Below are positions 33,095 to 44,043 of a stretch of DNA of 64,000 nt, in pieces; positions within the stretch are counted from its first letter, which is position 1; each line of letters starts with the position of its first letter. Under the pieces are notes generated by a model. It saw only the letters and a program-made list of their open reading frames with translations. It was not told the DNA's origin and searched no databases. The translations under genes and the position numbers were made by a program. Source of the stretch: Patiria miniata (lineage: Eukaryota > Echinodermata > Asteroidea > Valvatida > Asterinidae); assembly GCF_015706575.1 (NCBI RefSeq), contig NW_024037067.1, positions 5,394,884 to 5,458,883 of the forward strand, in the 5' to 3' direction.

Positions 33095-36000
33095 ATGACT
33101 CGCAGTGTGAAGGATTTGCGTGAGTTGATTTGCGTGTCGCGATTGACGATGCGGGACAGCGATGATGAAGATGATGAGCTCTCTCGACCCCTGAGCTCTC
33201 TCAGCATCTTTGGGGAGCCCTCTCCAGCGAGTTGTACGGCTCAACCCGCAGAGGATATGAATGGGCTATCGTTAGCACCCAGGCCCCCTTGGGAAGAGAA
33301 GGTGTCGAAACCCTTGTCGCCTCAAACTACGGGCGCCCGGCGAAAACAACCAAAGACAAACAAGCACATGGTCAATATGAATAACAATGCCAGCATCGAC
33401 TTCAAGAAATTTAAGACGCCGCTGCCCCCACTCGAGTCCCGACCTTCCTCAGGAAGCAGCATCGACAGCGATCGGCCCGACAGTGGGGAGGTCAAACGTC
33501 AGGATAATCCTCGTGGGAATTTTGATGACATGCTGCAGTACATCGACGGCGACATGATCGTCGATTGGCTGGGACGTGCTAATGGGATGGTGGACGAGCT
33601 CGCCTCTTGGTGTAATGACGGCGACAACTTTGTCGTGTTTGCCAACTTCATGCTGACGGACTTCCCCGAGGTCCAGAGGCTAGAGCTGCTACAGATGGAA
33701 GTGGGGATCCTGCATGACGAGCTCAGCCTAGTCTTTGACCAAGGTCTCAAACAGGGCAAAGTCCAACTAACCGATCTGGACAGGCTGGTGTCGGCGATCC
33801 TTCGGGAATACCCAGGGCGACTCTGCGGGCCGAGGGGAACTCATGTGTTTCTGAACATACTGGACACGCTGTCCTCAGAACGGACCGACGACTACAAGAC
33901 GTTGCTGACGGACGTAAAGATCTCAACTCGGAACCGAGAGTTTGCCCAGTCACTGCTGGCCGTCCGCGCATTCCTTCTGCTCAGTGTTTGGAGCAACATC
34001 GTCAATTTTTACCGGCGGTTCAAAAGTGACGATCCCTTGTGCGAACCTTGTGTGTCGGTTGATCCCACTATCAAGCCACCACCCACTGCGAGCATCGTGC
34101 AGCGACGGGCATACCAGGCCGTCCAGCGCGGGTTTGTCAGTGTTCTCCATTACCTTGTCCGCAGCGGGAAGCTGGACGTCGCTGCGGTGAACAAAGAAGA
34201 CCGGTCCCTTGTGTTTGAAGCCGTCATGCACAACCAGCCTAGAGTTCTGCATTATCTCCTCACCAAGGTTAGAGAATATAAAAGTCCAATGGAAAATGTT
34301 GATCTGATTTTAAAAGATTGTCGTACAGTAGTTGAATCAGAATTCTAAATTGGATTTATTTATTTGACAAGTTAGATATTTTTGTTTCTTGGAATTGCAG
34401 CATATGCCAGAAATTGCTTTTACTTGGTATATTGGACCAATTGTAAATATTACCAGAATCAAACACTGTACCTTGTATTTCATAATGATGAGGATGACCT
34501 TTGCATTGCTGCAGTCGAACCCATCCCAAGTCCATGTAAATCAATAGTAAATTTACAAGTCCAGTCACAATGCAGTTACAGAGGAAGAACGACAAAAGAA
34601 TGCCTCCATCATAGTTCATATGAATAGTTTGTGACTTGACATGAGACTGAATGACTTGTGATAGAGGCAAAGCTCTACAACTCTGGACCATTGGCGTATA
34701 CACAAAATAGCCATTGAGAGTGGGCTGTGTGCACCAACCATAGAGGGCGTTTTTTTACCACATTCGAGAACCCCATAGACAGAACCTGCTGTGCAAGCAT
34801 ACTGGTTTGTACGTGTATAGTGCAGAGTACACAAAGTCAAAGTGTTATCACATCAGGCATCATCGGTAATGCGTTCAAATGTCTCTCCCAGTGGTCTCCC
34901 CCAACTCTCCCTCTCTTACCGTTGAGGGGGTAACTCTGCGCGGAGCCCATACAGCGCCTGCATTAGCTCTGTTCACAAATCCCAAACCAAAATCAATTTG
35001 AATGACTGCTTGAAACCTTTTTGAATTGAAAAACTACCTAATCTTTTCGTTTATTTTCTCCCCTTTCACAGGTCCAGCCGCGCCTGGATGTGAACCACCC
35101 CTCTGAGTCTGGCAACACACCGCTCCACGCTGCAGCAAACTGGGGTCACGCGGAGGTGGTTCACATGCTGCTTGACAAGGCCCAGGCCTCGGTGAACGCT
35201 ACCAACCCAAAATGCGACGATGCTACGCCACTGCATCTGGCTGTCATGCAAGGTTTGTGTGCTGTGCAATGTGATCTAACCATTATCAGGAAATTGCCAA
35301 GATTTTCAAGGCATATAGGATCATTTGCTTTTCATGCATTTTGTTCGTTTTCAATAATAACACCACTCAAAATCCAAAGAAGACTGTTGAATACCTAACC
35401 TGTTGAACTTTCAGCTCAGTGTATTGTGCACCTTTCGAGAAAACAGTTAAAAAACAAAACATGCACAACCTCTTGATCACGAAACACAATTTTGTTAATA
35501 TTACTCTTTATTTCCAACGATCAGTCAAGTGCCTGATTATTGGAATTCACCTACATATCTTGATTTCTTCTACATTGCTTGATTTTCTTCTAAATTCAGA
35601 CAGAATAATTTCATGGGGTGTATAGAACCAGTACAATCTTTATTTCAAGTAATCTTTTCGATAATAATTTGGTAGGTTACTTTTGGGATAGATGCAAATG
35701 ATCCTATAGCCTATGCCTTTAAAATATTAATTCTTATACATTGATCGGTTTAAATGCATTGTGTTGCTGCCCATTCATAATTATTTTATTCAGATGCAAG
35801 TGACACACTAGAAACTACATCAAAATAAAAAGAACATTATGTAATTTCCACTGCATGAGAAAAGCAGAGAGTCGAAAAAAATTTCCTTAACCAGTTCACG
35901 TTGGATGACATGTATACATGCAAAGGTTTTGCAGTATTCGGAATGGATGACGGATAAACACGCAACGAGCAAGGCCGGAAATAATTGTCTGCAACCAGCT

Positions 36001-36399
36001 TGCAGCGAGCGAGGCCGTAAATATCAGGGTGTGCTACCCATAGATGAAGGCCTAAACCCATCTGGCATCGAGGTTCGTGAAAAAAAAAACCCACTCCTGG
36101 GTCTGATCAATCTAATCCTGGCGCGAAGTGGTTAAGACTTGTTTTGTTGGATCAATTCACATTTTCCTATGAATGTTTCTTAAATCTTAATTTTTCCCCT
36201 CACAGGACACACAGCCGTCTGCAAGCTGTTACTAGAGGCCGGAGCTGACCTAGATGCCAGTATGAACGGTGTCAGCCCAGCTCAGCTGGCACGAGACATG
36301 GGTCACGGGGACATCTTAGTCTTGCTGACAAGAAGACGAGAGACGTATGATTACCAGGAGCGAGTGGATGAGGAGGAGGATGCAATGATGGAATCTTAA
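33095..36399 (+). CDS. Ankyrin-repeat protein with a long unnamed N-terminal domain
   Basis: Three exons splice in frame: 33095-34267, 35072-35252 and 36206-36399 (1,548 nt, 515 residues). Residues 1-130 are low complexity and polar (DSDDEDDELSRP, serine/proline-rich), likely disordered. Residues about 140-310 form an alpha-helical, leucine-rich domain (MIVDWLGRANGMVDELASW, ELLQMEVGILHDELS) that I do not recognise. Residues about 340-500 hold four ankyrin-type repeats; the clearest are SGNTPLHAAANWGHAEVVHML, DATPLHLAVMQGHTAVCKLLL and GVSPAQLARDMGHGDILVLL. The acidic tail ends RVDEEEDAMMES. The start ATG has an in-frame TGA six bases upstream, so no in-frame extension exists in this exon. AATAAA lies at 36734, about 335 bp after the stop. 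A scaffold role is usual for the repeat; the specific partner is unknown. Confidence 0.85.
35307..35722 (-). mobile_element. TTAA-target MITE (family A), reverse
   Basis: Complete copy with AGGCATATAGGATCATTTGC at its left end and its inverse, ending GCCTTTAA, at its right. It lies in intron 2 of the ankyrin gene. Confidence 0.75.
35887..36135. mobile_element. TTAA-target MITE (family C)
   Basis: It starts TTAACCAGTTCACG and ends GGCGCGAAGTGGTTAA. It is a relative of 2571-2821 and lies in intron 2 of the ankyrin gene. Together with the element at 35307 it makes up about two thirds of that intron. Confidence 0.7.
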
Positions 36400-36648
36400 A
36401 GGCACATAGTGTCGTTTCCATTTATCCAAAAGCTTACGTGTTAGTGTCAAGAATTATTATCAAAAAAGCTTACTTAGATTAAAGGTCGTACTGGTACTAA
36501 AACACCCCGTGAAATGATTTCGTCTGGCTTGCTGTCATTTAGAAGAAATCAAGAAATGTAGGTGATTTCCAAGGATCAGTCAATTGAGTGGTTTTATTGT
36601 TGGAAACGAAGAAAATGCATAAAAAGTAAATGGTCCTACATGCCTTAA
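36396..36648 (+). mobile_element. TTAA-target MITE (family A) inserted at the ankyrin stop codon
   Basis: The element starts AGGCACATAG directly after TTAA at 36396-36399 and ends TGCC before TTAA at 36645-36648. The last three bases of the left TTAA are the TAA stop codon of the ankyrin gene. The copy is internally deleted (about 250 bp). Confidence 0.75.
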
Positions 36649-38725
36649 AGAAATCAATACGTAAAATGCAACCTTTCCTTCAGCAAGTTTCCATTATTTT
36701 ACATACATTTACATTTTTTTTTTGCTATCAACCAATAAAAGTCATTGTAATTACCTGTTAAGGCAATAGAATAGAATATCAGAATGTGTTATGTTGTGTG
36801 ATTAATTTTTATCATCAAATTATGAAGAAAAATTATAAATATGTAATAAAAATACATTATATAGTAGCAGTCCATGTCAGTTCCACATTTCAAGCTTAAC
36901 ACTCCTACGCAAACATATACAGGCATGCAACTTTTCCTCGGATCAGCTGATTTCCTCTTTTTTACTTCCCATGTGTGCCATTGAAAATAGAAAAACACTG
37001 TACAAAGTCTTGGAAAGATTTGAATTTCCTCTTTTTTGTGTGACTTCCCAGTTGCATGCCTGCATATATTCTTTGCCAAAATGTCCTTGCAGTCAAAATC
37101 AATCAAGTGACTGTTTTCAGCAGTTGAGAGCTCCCAGCCTCCATAAAGCAGGATTGACTGGCTGTGATTGTTATGAAACCTGATATAGCTATTCTTTGAC
37201 TGTAGGTGATTGATAAACCCGCTGTGCCTACCAGTTGCCTGCTTTTGTCTGTTGACTGAATTTGACTAGTCAGAGTGCTTCCTAAAAATATGATCTGATG
37301 GTTGGTGCTAGTCCCCAACAAGTTGGATCATATTTCAAGCAAGCATCTGATTAGTCAAATCCAGTCAACAGACAAAAGCAGGCAACTAGTGTAAAAGGCA
37401 TGGCAGGGGAATTGGATGGAATTTTTGACACATTTGTTACAGGTAGTTTGAAATATACATGTATGTAGCTCTACTGAAAAATCTGGATGCATGTTGCGAT
37501 TATCCTCAAAATGGTAAAGTGTTTAAACATATGCACACTATAATGATCATTGAAAAAAACCTGCTGAATCTACTGAAACTTAAGATACTTTCAATCAATA
37601 TAATTTCCCAGATAACCATCCAAAGCAGTTCTTTGCGATATTGTGTGCCTTGTAGGTGTTACTCATTGGTATTGAAATTGGCTTTTTTTTTCCCCTTTCC
37701 AAAAGCTGTCGTTTTAGATTTAGATTTTATTCTGAGTACATGAAATAGAGCTAGCTAAACCTGAGTTGTGCTATTTTTGTAAAGACATTAATTGAAAGAG
37801 TTTTCCGCATTATTCTTCTTTAAAGAACCTAATTCAGTCAGCATTGTTTTATTTGGCATTGATTTTAAATTTAATCTGTTGTATTTTTTTGCTCTTCCTG
37901 CATGCCCACTTGCGTTCTCTTTATTTGTCTGGTTTTATGTCATTTTATGTCTTTTTTTTCCTTCGATTGTTGACTTATTTTCTTAGGACGTTCCTAGAAA
38001 CATTCCAATTTGTTAATTATGAAATTGTCATCATATTTGGTCTTTGAGTCATTTTCAAGATTTCAGTAAATATTTTTTTTATTTTTGAGATTTTGAATTT
38101 CAAATAACCTACAAGGATGTACCTGTACTTATGAAATTGAAATACGGTGTTTATAGTGTAACACGCATACACATTTTTGTCAGCTTTCGTGCACATTGTT
38201 GTGAGAAATAAATTTTGAAAAGAGTATGTGTCGTAAAACAAATAACAGTTTTATATTGTATCCATTATTTTGAAGTCAAGTTAAAAAAAAAAAAAAAAAA
38301 AAAATAATGTACTTGGCAATTAGAAATTATTTTTAAACAATAGACAAATTCAAATTAAAGGGAAAGGTATCCTGTAAATCAAACCCATTAAAGAAGAATT
38401 TACCATGTTATTGTCATAACTACAACAAAAAGAAAATGTGTACCACTTTTCTGCTTTCCACTTTGTACCATTATTTTTTTCTTCAAAGCGAGTGCCCCTT
38501 TAATTTTTCTCCCGATGGGTTGGCCTAGTACCTGAACTTCATTTCTTCTATTTAGTTGCTAGTCGCAATTAGGTAGCCAGACTAGCGGTTGCTTCATGCT
38601 TACACACGTGTTTTTACAACGAAGAGCAATTGGAGAGCCGGCGGTGTAGTAGAATATTTCTGTACCAAATAAACGATATTTCCCAGGGTTTCAGTGTTTG
38701 TTTTTGCAAATTCTCAATCATCACC
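36649..38725. other. 3' UTR and spacer between the ankyrin gene and CCDC137
   Basis: AATAAA at 36734 is a likely polyadenylation signal for the ankyrin gene. The rest is AT-rich, with a foldback element (37233-37389) and a poly(A) run of over 20 at about 38281. No coding exon was recognised. Confidence 0.5.
37233..37389. mobile_element. Foldback element, arms about 60 nt
   Basis: The left arm starts AGTTGCCTGCTTTTGTCTG and the right arm ends CAGACAAAAGCAGGCAACT, with ATATGATC near the centre of both arms. Upstream sequence ('AGTCAAAATCAATCAAGT', 'GATATAGC') is shared with 48600-48700 in TMEM104, so the full element may be larger. Confidence 0.7.
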
Positions 38726-41700
38726 ATGCCAAAATCAAGACATAAGAAAGTAAAAGCTGTGGATCCCTTCTGCACCGGGAATCGGAGGGCGTTATTATTG
38801 GCGTAAGTCGGCAAACGTAAATTTTGCGCATAAAATTATAAAATTATTTGCAAAGTGCGCAAATTTCTAATGAGCGTGCGCAATTTTGCGCGCTATTTTA
38901 AAATATGGTTGCGCAGTTTTAAAATTTGCGACCTGTCAAATTTCGGCAAACAAATTGCGTGCCCAAATTTAAATTTTGTGGCAATTCGCGCACAGATTTT
39001 AACTAGCGCATACAAATTTAACTTGCGCAGTGTTTTATGTGCTACAACTTGCATATGCCTATGCGCTACAACTTATGAGTACAAAAAGTAACAAAGCGCT
39101 ATGCATGCACTGACAACCAAGTGCCAAAGTGGATTCTGAGAACCATTTGTGTGATGCATGCGTGAATATAGCGTGATGTTCAACTTCTGTATTAAATATG
39201 TAATTTACTAAATACTAATTAACTAAACTATGGCCACAGCATTTTTTTGAAAATGCAAAGCCGATCAACGTTAGCCATTGAAATATGGTGTTACTGCTTT
39301 TGTTTTCTGCAGGAAAGAGAAAGAATTTGACAGAGCCCCAAAACATGTTTCTACTCAGGAGATACCACGCAGTCTCAAAAACATGCTGGAGGCGACTAAA
39401 TTGGCAAAACAAGGTCACACACCTAAACAAAAACAAAAACAAGGTGAGGTACAGTCTTGTGTATTAAATATAAATTTGTAAGGAAAAACTTCCAGAACCC
39501 TTTGAATCCAGATGATAGTACTTCATTAGCAAGAAGTTCACAAAACTTCTTGGTCCTTCTTGCACACATGCCCCGTTCAGTTCAAAAGTGTAAAACTAAA
39601 AGGTGAGTAACAAAAAAAACAAAAAAAATGGGCAGGACCAGTTTTGGAATGAAGTTTTGCCTGTGGCACTTTCAAAATCTAGGATATGAAAGCCCAGTCA
39701 TTAAGCTTTCTTTGAGTACAAGAATCATCCATATCACTCATGTACTTTTCAAGTTACAGAATTTTGAACACAACCACTGTTTTAAAGTTCTGTCCACAGA
39801 TCACAAAAAAAGTAAGTGTTCTTTCAGCAAAACAAAAACAATTCACATGCATTCCTAATTGATCTCGCCCAAACTTGATCTACAGCCGTGCAAAAATTGG
39901 GTTCTGTCGAGCGACGACCGGGGGAGTCCCACAATCACTTCATGAAGCGAGTCGGCTCCGGGGCTAGGAAGAAGCTGACTGAAGTCCGATCCAAGCTGGA
40001 GACTGATGGCATGACAGGCAGTGAAAGGCTGAAGTCTGATCAGGCAATCAAGAAGAACAAAGAGTGAGTTCTTGGCACAAACACGAAGGCGATCCTGAAT
40101 ATAAACCAAAGGATCGTTTGCATTTATCCCAAAAGTAACCTACCGAATTATTATTAAAAAGCTTACTTGGATTAAAGGTTCATACTGGTACTAAACACCC
40201 CGTGAAATTATTCCGTCTGGCTTGCAGTCATTTTGAAGAAATCAAGAAATGTAGGTGATTTCCAACGATCAGTCAATTGACTGATTTGGGGAATAAAGAG
40301 TGCCATTGATGATATCGTGTTTCGTGGCCAAAAGTCGTGCATGATTTTTCACTGTTCTCTTGAAAATGTAATATCCACTGAGCTGAAACTTCCACATTTG
40401 ATGACACTTTATGTCAAGGCGCTGCTAAAGTAAGCACCATGGTTTTTTTTTAACTTGTGGAAGATAACTGCACTACAGAAACAGAATGCACAGGAAATGT
40501 GATGTTACAAAATGTTCAAAGGATCATTCTTCTGGGCCAAATTGAATATCTTTCACTTTGACTTCGAATTTTGTCGCAGGAGGTTTGCCATACTGCAGCA
40601 GAAGATTAAAAGCAGGAAGTTTGAGAAAACACTGGAAAAACAAGAAAAAGATTTCTTCAAAGGTAAATATGATTACAATAATTTTTAAATGTTTGCAGGA
40701 GAACATTTGCAAGAGTACGAGTACTTTGTACATGTGTATACATTTATTCATTGTGTTTTTTTGGTTGATTTTATAGATCGTGTTGAGTTCGGGGAGGTCG
40801 TGTCAGCCCCGCCCGTATTTTCAGCGAAGCCAAGAAAAAGCAACGACAAAGCAGACAAGGTAACATACGGGCAAAGCCCATTCTCATTCATATTTCGTTG
40901 GTTTTTTTTCGATGATGCTGTTCTTTTTCATCAACTTCACCTTGTCGCTTGTACAGCAGAAGATGGTAGCCATACATTAAAGGCATATAGAATCATTTGC
41001 ATTTATCCCAAAAGTAACCCACTGAATTATCATAAAGCTTACTTGGATTAATTTAAAGATCGTACTAGTGCTAAAGACCCCTTGAAATTATTCCGTGCGT
41101 CTTGCTGTCATTTAGGAGAATTTGAAAAATTGGAGGAGATTTCCAATGATCACTCAATTGATTTATTTTTTGGAAGTAAAGAGTGCTATAGACAAAAATC
41201 GTATTTCTGGATCAAAAGGTTGTGCGTGGCTTTTCACTGTACTGAAAGTGTAATATCCACTGAGCTGAAACTTCAACAGGTTAGGTTTTGAACATTCTTC
41301 ATTGGATTTTGAGTGGTGTTATTATTGGAAACGAACAAAATGCATGAAAAGCAAATGATCCTATCTGCCTTTAATCGTGATTTGTCAAAAATATAAAATC
41401 ATGGGTTTTGGCTTAATGGATAGGTCCATCGACAAACACTAATCTTAAAAAGCTTGAAGTAACCAAATGTACATTTATCTTTCCTCTATGCAGCCTGGCA
41501 AGCGACAACTCCTCTTGAAATCAATGCTCCAACCACAAGAGTCTACTCCAAGGAACCACAACAGTGGAGACGAATCTAAGAAACCAAACAGGACAGGAGG
41601 AACGTCGCAAGACAATGCAGCCAAGGCCAAGAAGAGGAAACACATGAGCAACGCCGAGAAGCGCAACTTTGACCGTTCGCGGGAGGCGGCCATTTTGGCC

Positions 41701-41757
41701 TACCGAAAAGCCAAGGGACATCATGGGCAGGACCATCCAGTCTTGATGAGCACTTAA
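38726..41757 (+). CDS. CCDC137: Coiled-coil domain-containing protein 137 homologue
   Basis: Six exons splice in frame: 38726-38802, 39313-39443, 39886-40063, 40580-40662, 40777-40859 and 41494-41757 (816 nt, 271 residues; human protein 289). Matches to human CCDC137 run in order: QEIPRSLKNMLEA, RRPGESHNHFMKRV, the basic coiled-coil segment around KKNKERFAILQQK, the best block DRVEFGEVVSAPPVFSAKP, and PGKRQLLLKSML. It is strongly basic, in keeping with the nuclear, nucleolar and chromosome-periphery location reported for the vertebrate protein. The C-terminal basic stretch AKKRKHMSNAEKRNF could be a nuclear localisation signal. A nearer donor in exon 2 (after KLAKQ) is possible, but GTGAGG at 39444 is stronger and keeps the phase. 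Introns 3 and 5 carry MITEs. Confidence 0.9.
38815..39075. repeat. TTTTGCGCA-rich degenerate repeat
   Basis: Short AT runs alternate with GCGCA/TGCGC strings about a dozen times in 260 bp inside CCDC137 intron 1. The unit is too degenerate to define. Confidence 0.5.
40105..40397 (+). mobile_element. TTAA-target MITE (family A), 3'-truncated
   Basis: It matches the family from 'GGATCGTTTGCATTTATCCC' to 'GAGCTGAAACTTCCACA' and then stops. It lies in CCDC137 intron 3. Confidence 0.65.
40977..41374 (+). mobile_element. Complete TTAA-target MITE (family A reference copy)
   Basis: TTAA flanks both ends (40977-40980 and 41371-41374). The termini AGGCATATAGAATCATTTGC and GCAAATGATCCTATCTGCCT are inverted. 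It is 398 bp including targets, is non-coding, and lies in CCDC137 intron 5. Confidence 0.85.
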
Positions 41758-42815
41758 AACTGTTGCATTTTGGACATGACCAACATTGTGGAGTGTTTAT
41801 GGCCTCGACGTTCGTGCCTCAAATATGAGATCATGTGATTGATTCCACATATAGATGTGCGCGGACATCCGGGAATTGTTATATAATTGGCTTATCTAGC
41901 TCCAAGACTTTCATGTTCTTGAACCTCAATGGTTCTTGAGTCTGGAGTGCTGAATGGTAGCACATAGCAACCGATGAAAACTGGTCTGCAAATGAATAGA
42001 TGTTTTCATCGGATGACGTAATCCCACCCACACCTATTGAGTTCAAATCCAGCTAGTTGGAACGAGAGAAACGCTGCAACCATGTACCAATCGTTTCTGT
42101 CTGTCCCTGAGAAAATGGATATATTTGTAAGGACGAATTGGCTGTTGTATTCAAATTATCCATTTGTGCTAAAAAATCGCAGTCATTAGAAGATGTGAAA
42201 TTTTTATCTGCTTAATGAGCAAGGAAATGGGAGGCATGTTCATTGATGTGTTCCATTTCTTTTGTTGGAAATACACGCTTTCGGCTTTACCCTGCCGTGC
42301 AGTTGAACCAGGGAATTACATCTTGAAATCTTAATGAACTGACATGGCATGTCTCTGTAGGGTTTTCAGACTCCCTTGGGTACTTTTTTAAGGGGGGTTT
42401 CAGAGAAGAAGGCCTCACTTATTCCAGTATTAAATGAACTTATGTAAAAATTTGTTGGAGAGTTCTAACTGATCTGCCACAGAATGAAGCTAGAATTTGA
42501 GCAACTTATCATGTCTGATGTTTGAATATTTCATGTCAAATTAATCCACAGTAATTCCAGGTACAATACATCTGTGATATACCTTGACGTGGACAATATT
42601 GTTGGGAAAAACCAGCTCCCCAACCCCTTCAAGAGCTTGCAAAAAAATGGCTTTAAGAAAAAAATGAGAGACCATATCGCCTCCCTCAAATTTTGATACA
42701 TGATGTGTCTGTACTGTGCAGCATCTTTTTCATGAGTTGCTGCATGTATTCGCTGAAATTATTTGTGGAAGACTTCGAGAGGCCTTTCATACATGAATGC
42801 ATTTTGAGTTTTAGG

Positions 42816-43201
42816 CAGGGTTTGACCTTAACTTTTTTTCCGCTAGCCAAGCGGGCTACTGAAAAATACTCTTAACTAGCCTGGGGGTGTTTAACTTTTC
42901 TTTTATAGAATGTTTAATAAACAATGTGCATACATGTTACGGTGTATCCTGAGGCAATCTTGTCGGCGTTTTAAATAAACAAATAATAATTGAACCCTAA
43001 AACGGTTAATAAAAATTAGACACAAATTGATACAGGTTTGCTTTCTGAATTTAATAATTTGTTTCTTCCTGTTCTTTCATCTTTGCCGTAGCCCAGTAAT
43101 GTTTGACTTTCCAGCCGGGCTACTTACGGAGTTTGACTAGCCCGCCGCTGTTTTAACTAGCATTAATTTGGCTGGTGGGCTACTGCTAAAGTCGAACCCT
43201 G
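42816..43201. mobile_element. hAT-type MITE
   Basis: The termini CAGGGTTTGACCTTA and TAAAGTCGAACCCTG are inverted, and CAGGG ends are typical of hAT elements. Flanking octamers GTTTTAGG and GTTTTTAG are similar but not exact, as expected of an old 8-bp target duplication. An internal pair containing GCGGGCTACTG extends the foldback. Confidence 0.7.
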
Positions 43202-43881
43202 GTTTTTAGATGTGTTTTCTGTGTACCGTTAACGTGGATTTGTTCAAAGAATAGAATTGAAGCCCAGAAACTTTCAAATGTCTGATTTATTGTAGCTGCA
43301 AACTTTGCCAAAAGCTAATAAACCAGAAAATCTTGTTTTTTTTCTTTTAAATTTCTTTTTTGAAAGTTTAATCGTGTTATTCAGTGCAGGAACAGTTCAT
43401 TTGTTTCAGGGTAGGATTCTAAATCTGATTTTTTTGGGGGGGGGGGGGGCTGGGGGCTGACTGTTTTGCAGTTTATCAAGACATTAAGCTGATGATTAAA
43501 ACACTAATCTGGATCCATGGGGATTGGTTTGGAATCAGTGCTTGGTCTGGCAATGGTCTGATCGATTTTACTTGAATTTATTCCAGCATTAACTTTCGGC
43601 CAATAGACATGGAGAACACGCGCGGCATTTTTGAAAGCTCGAGTTACAACCGGCTCTGGCTTCACAGTCCATTTCATAATTTCTGTTGGTCCCTGATCTT
43701 AGGATGGATGCACATGCTTGATACCAGATCCATTTTCTGCAAGTGAACGTCAAATCATTGTAATATAAGGCCAAATGTAAGAGTGTGTCCATTTTGATCC
43801 TTGAATTTTGAAGATAGTAAAGCCAATGCCAGAACAAAAATCTGAGTTTGAAAAATGATCTTTCCCAGCGCTTGTATTTAG

Positions 43882-43900
43882 TGCCCAACAGAGGGCGCCC
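43882..43900 (+). promoter_or_regulatory. CTCF-like core motif upstream of TMEM104
   Basis: GCCCAACAGAGGGCGCCC matches the CTCF core from CCAACAG to GGGCGCC. It lies about 145 bp upstream of the TMEM104 ATG. Confidence 0.4.
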
Positions 43901-44043
43901 TATCAAAAACTTCATCACGAGTTATACTAATCCGGCCAGCTGACAGTGACAGTGATACTCAACTTCGTCATTTCCTGGTTATTTTTGGTAGTGATTTTCA
44001 GTCGAATTTAACGTTTTATATGCTATAAGAACTATTGAGAAAG

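Larger units (their letters stand above)
41758..44043. other. CCDC137 3' side and TMEM104 upstream region
   Basis: It contains a hAT-type MITE (42816-43201), a poly(G) run near 43437, and a CTCF-like site (43882-43900) about 150 bp before the TMEM104 start. No other gene was recognised. The TMEM104 promoter should lie in the last few hundred bases. Confidence 0.45.

Noticed and set aside
33499..33759. Minus-strand open frame inside the ankyrin gene
   Set aside because: It is the complement of a strongly coding exon.
39750..39815. Possible extra small exon in CCDC137 intron 2
   Set aside because: Acceptor-like TTACAG is present, but exons 2 and 3 already join in phase and the added codons resemble nothing in CCDC137.
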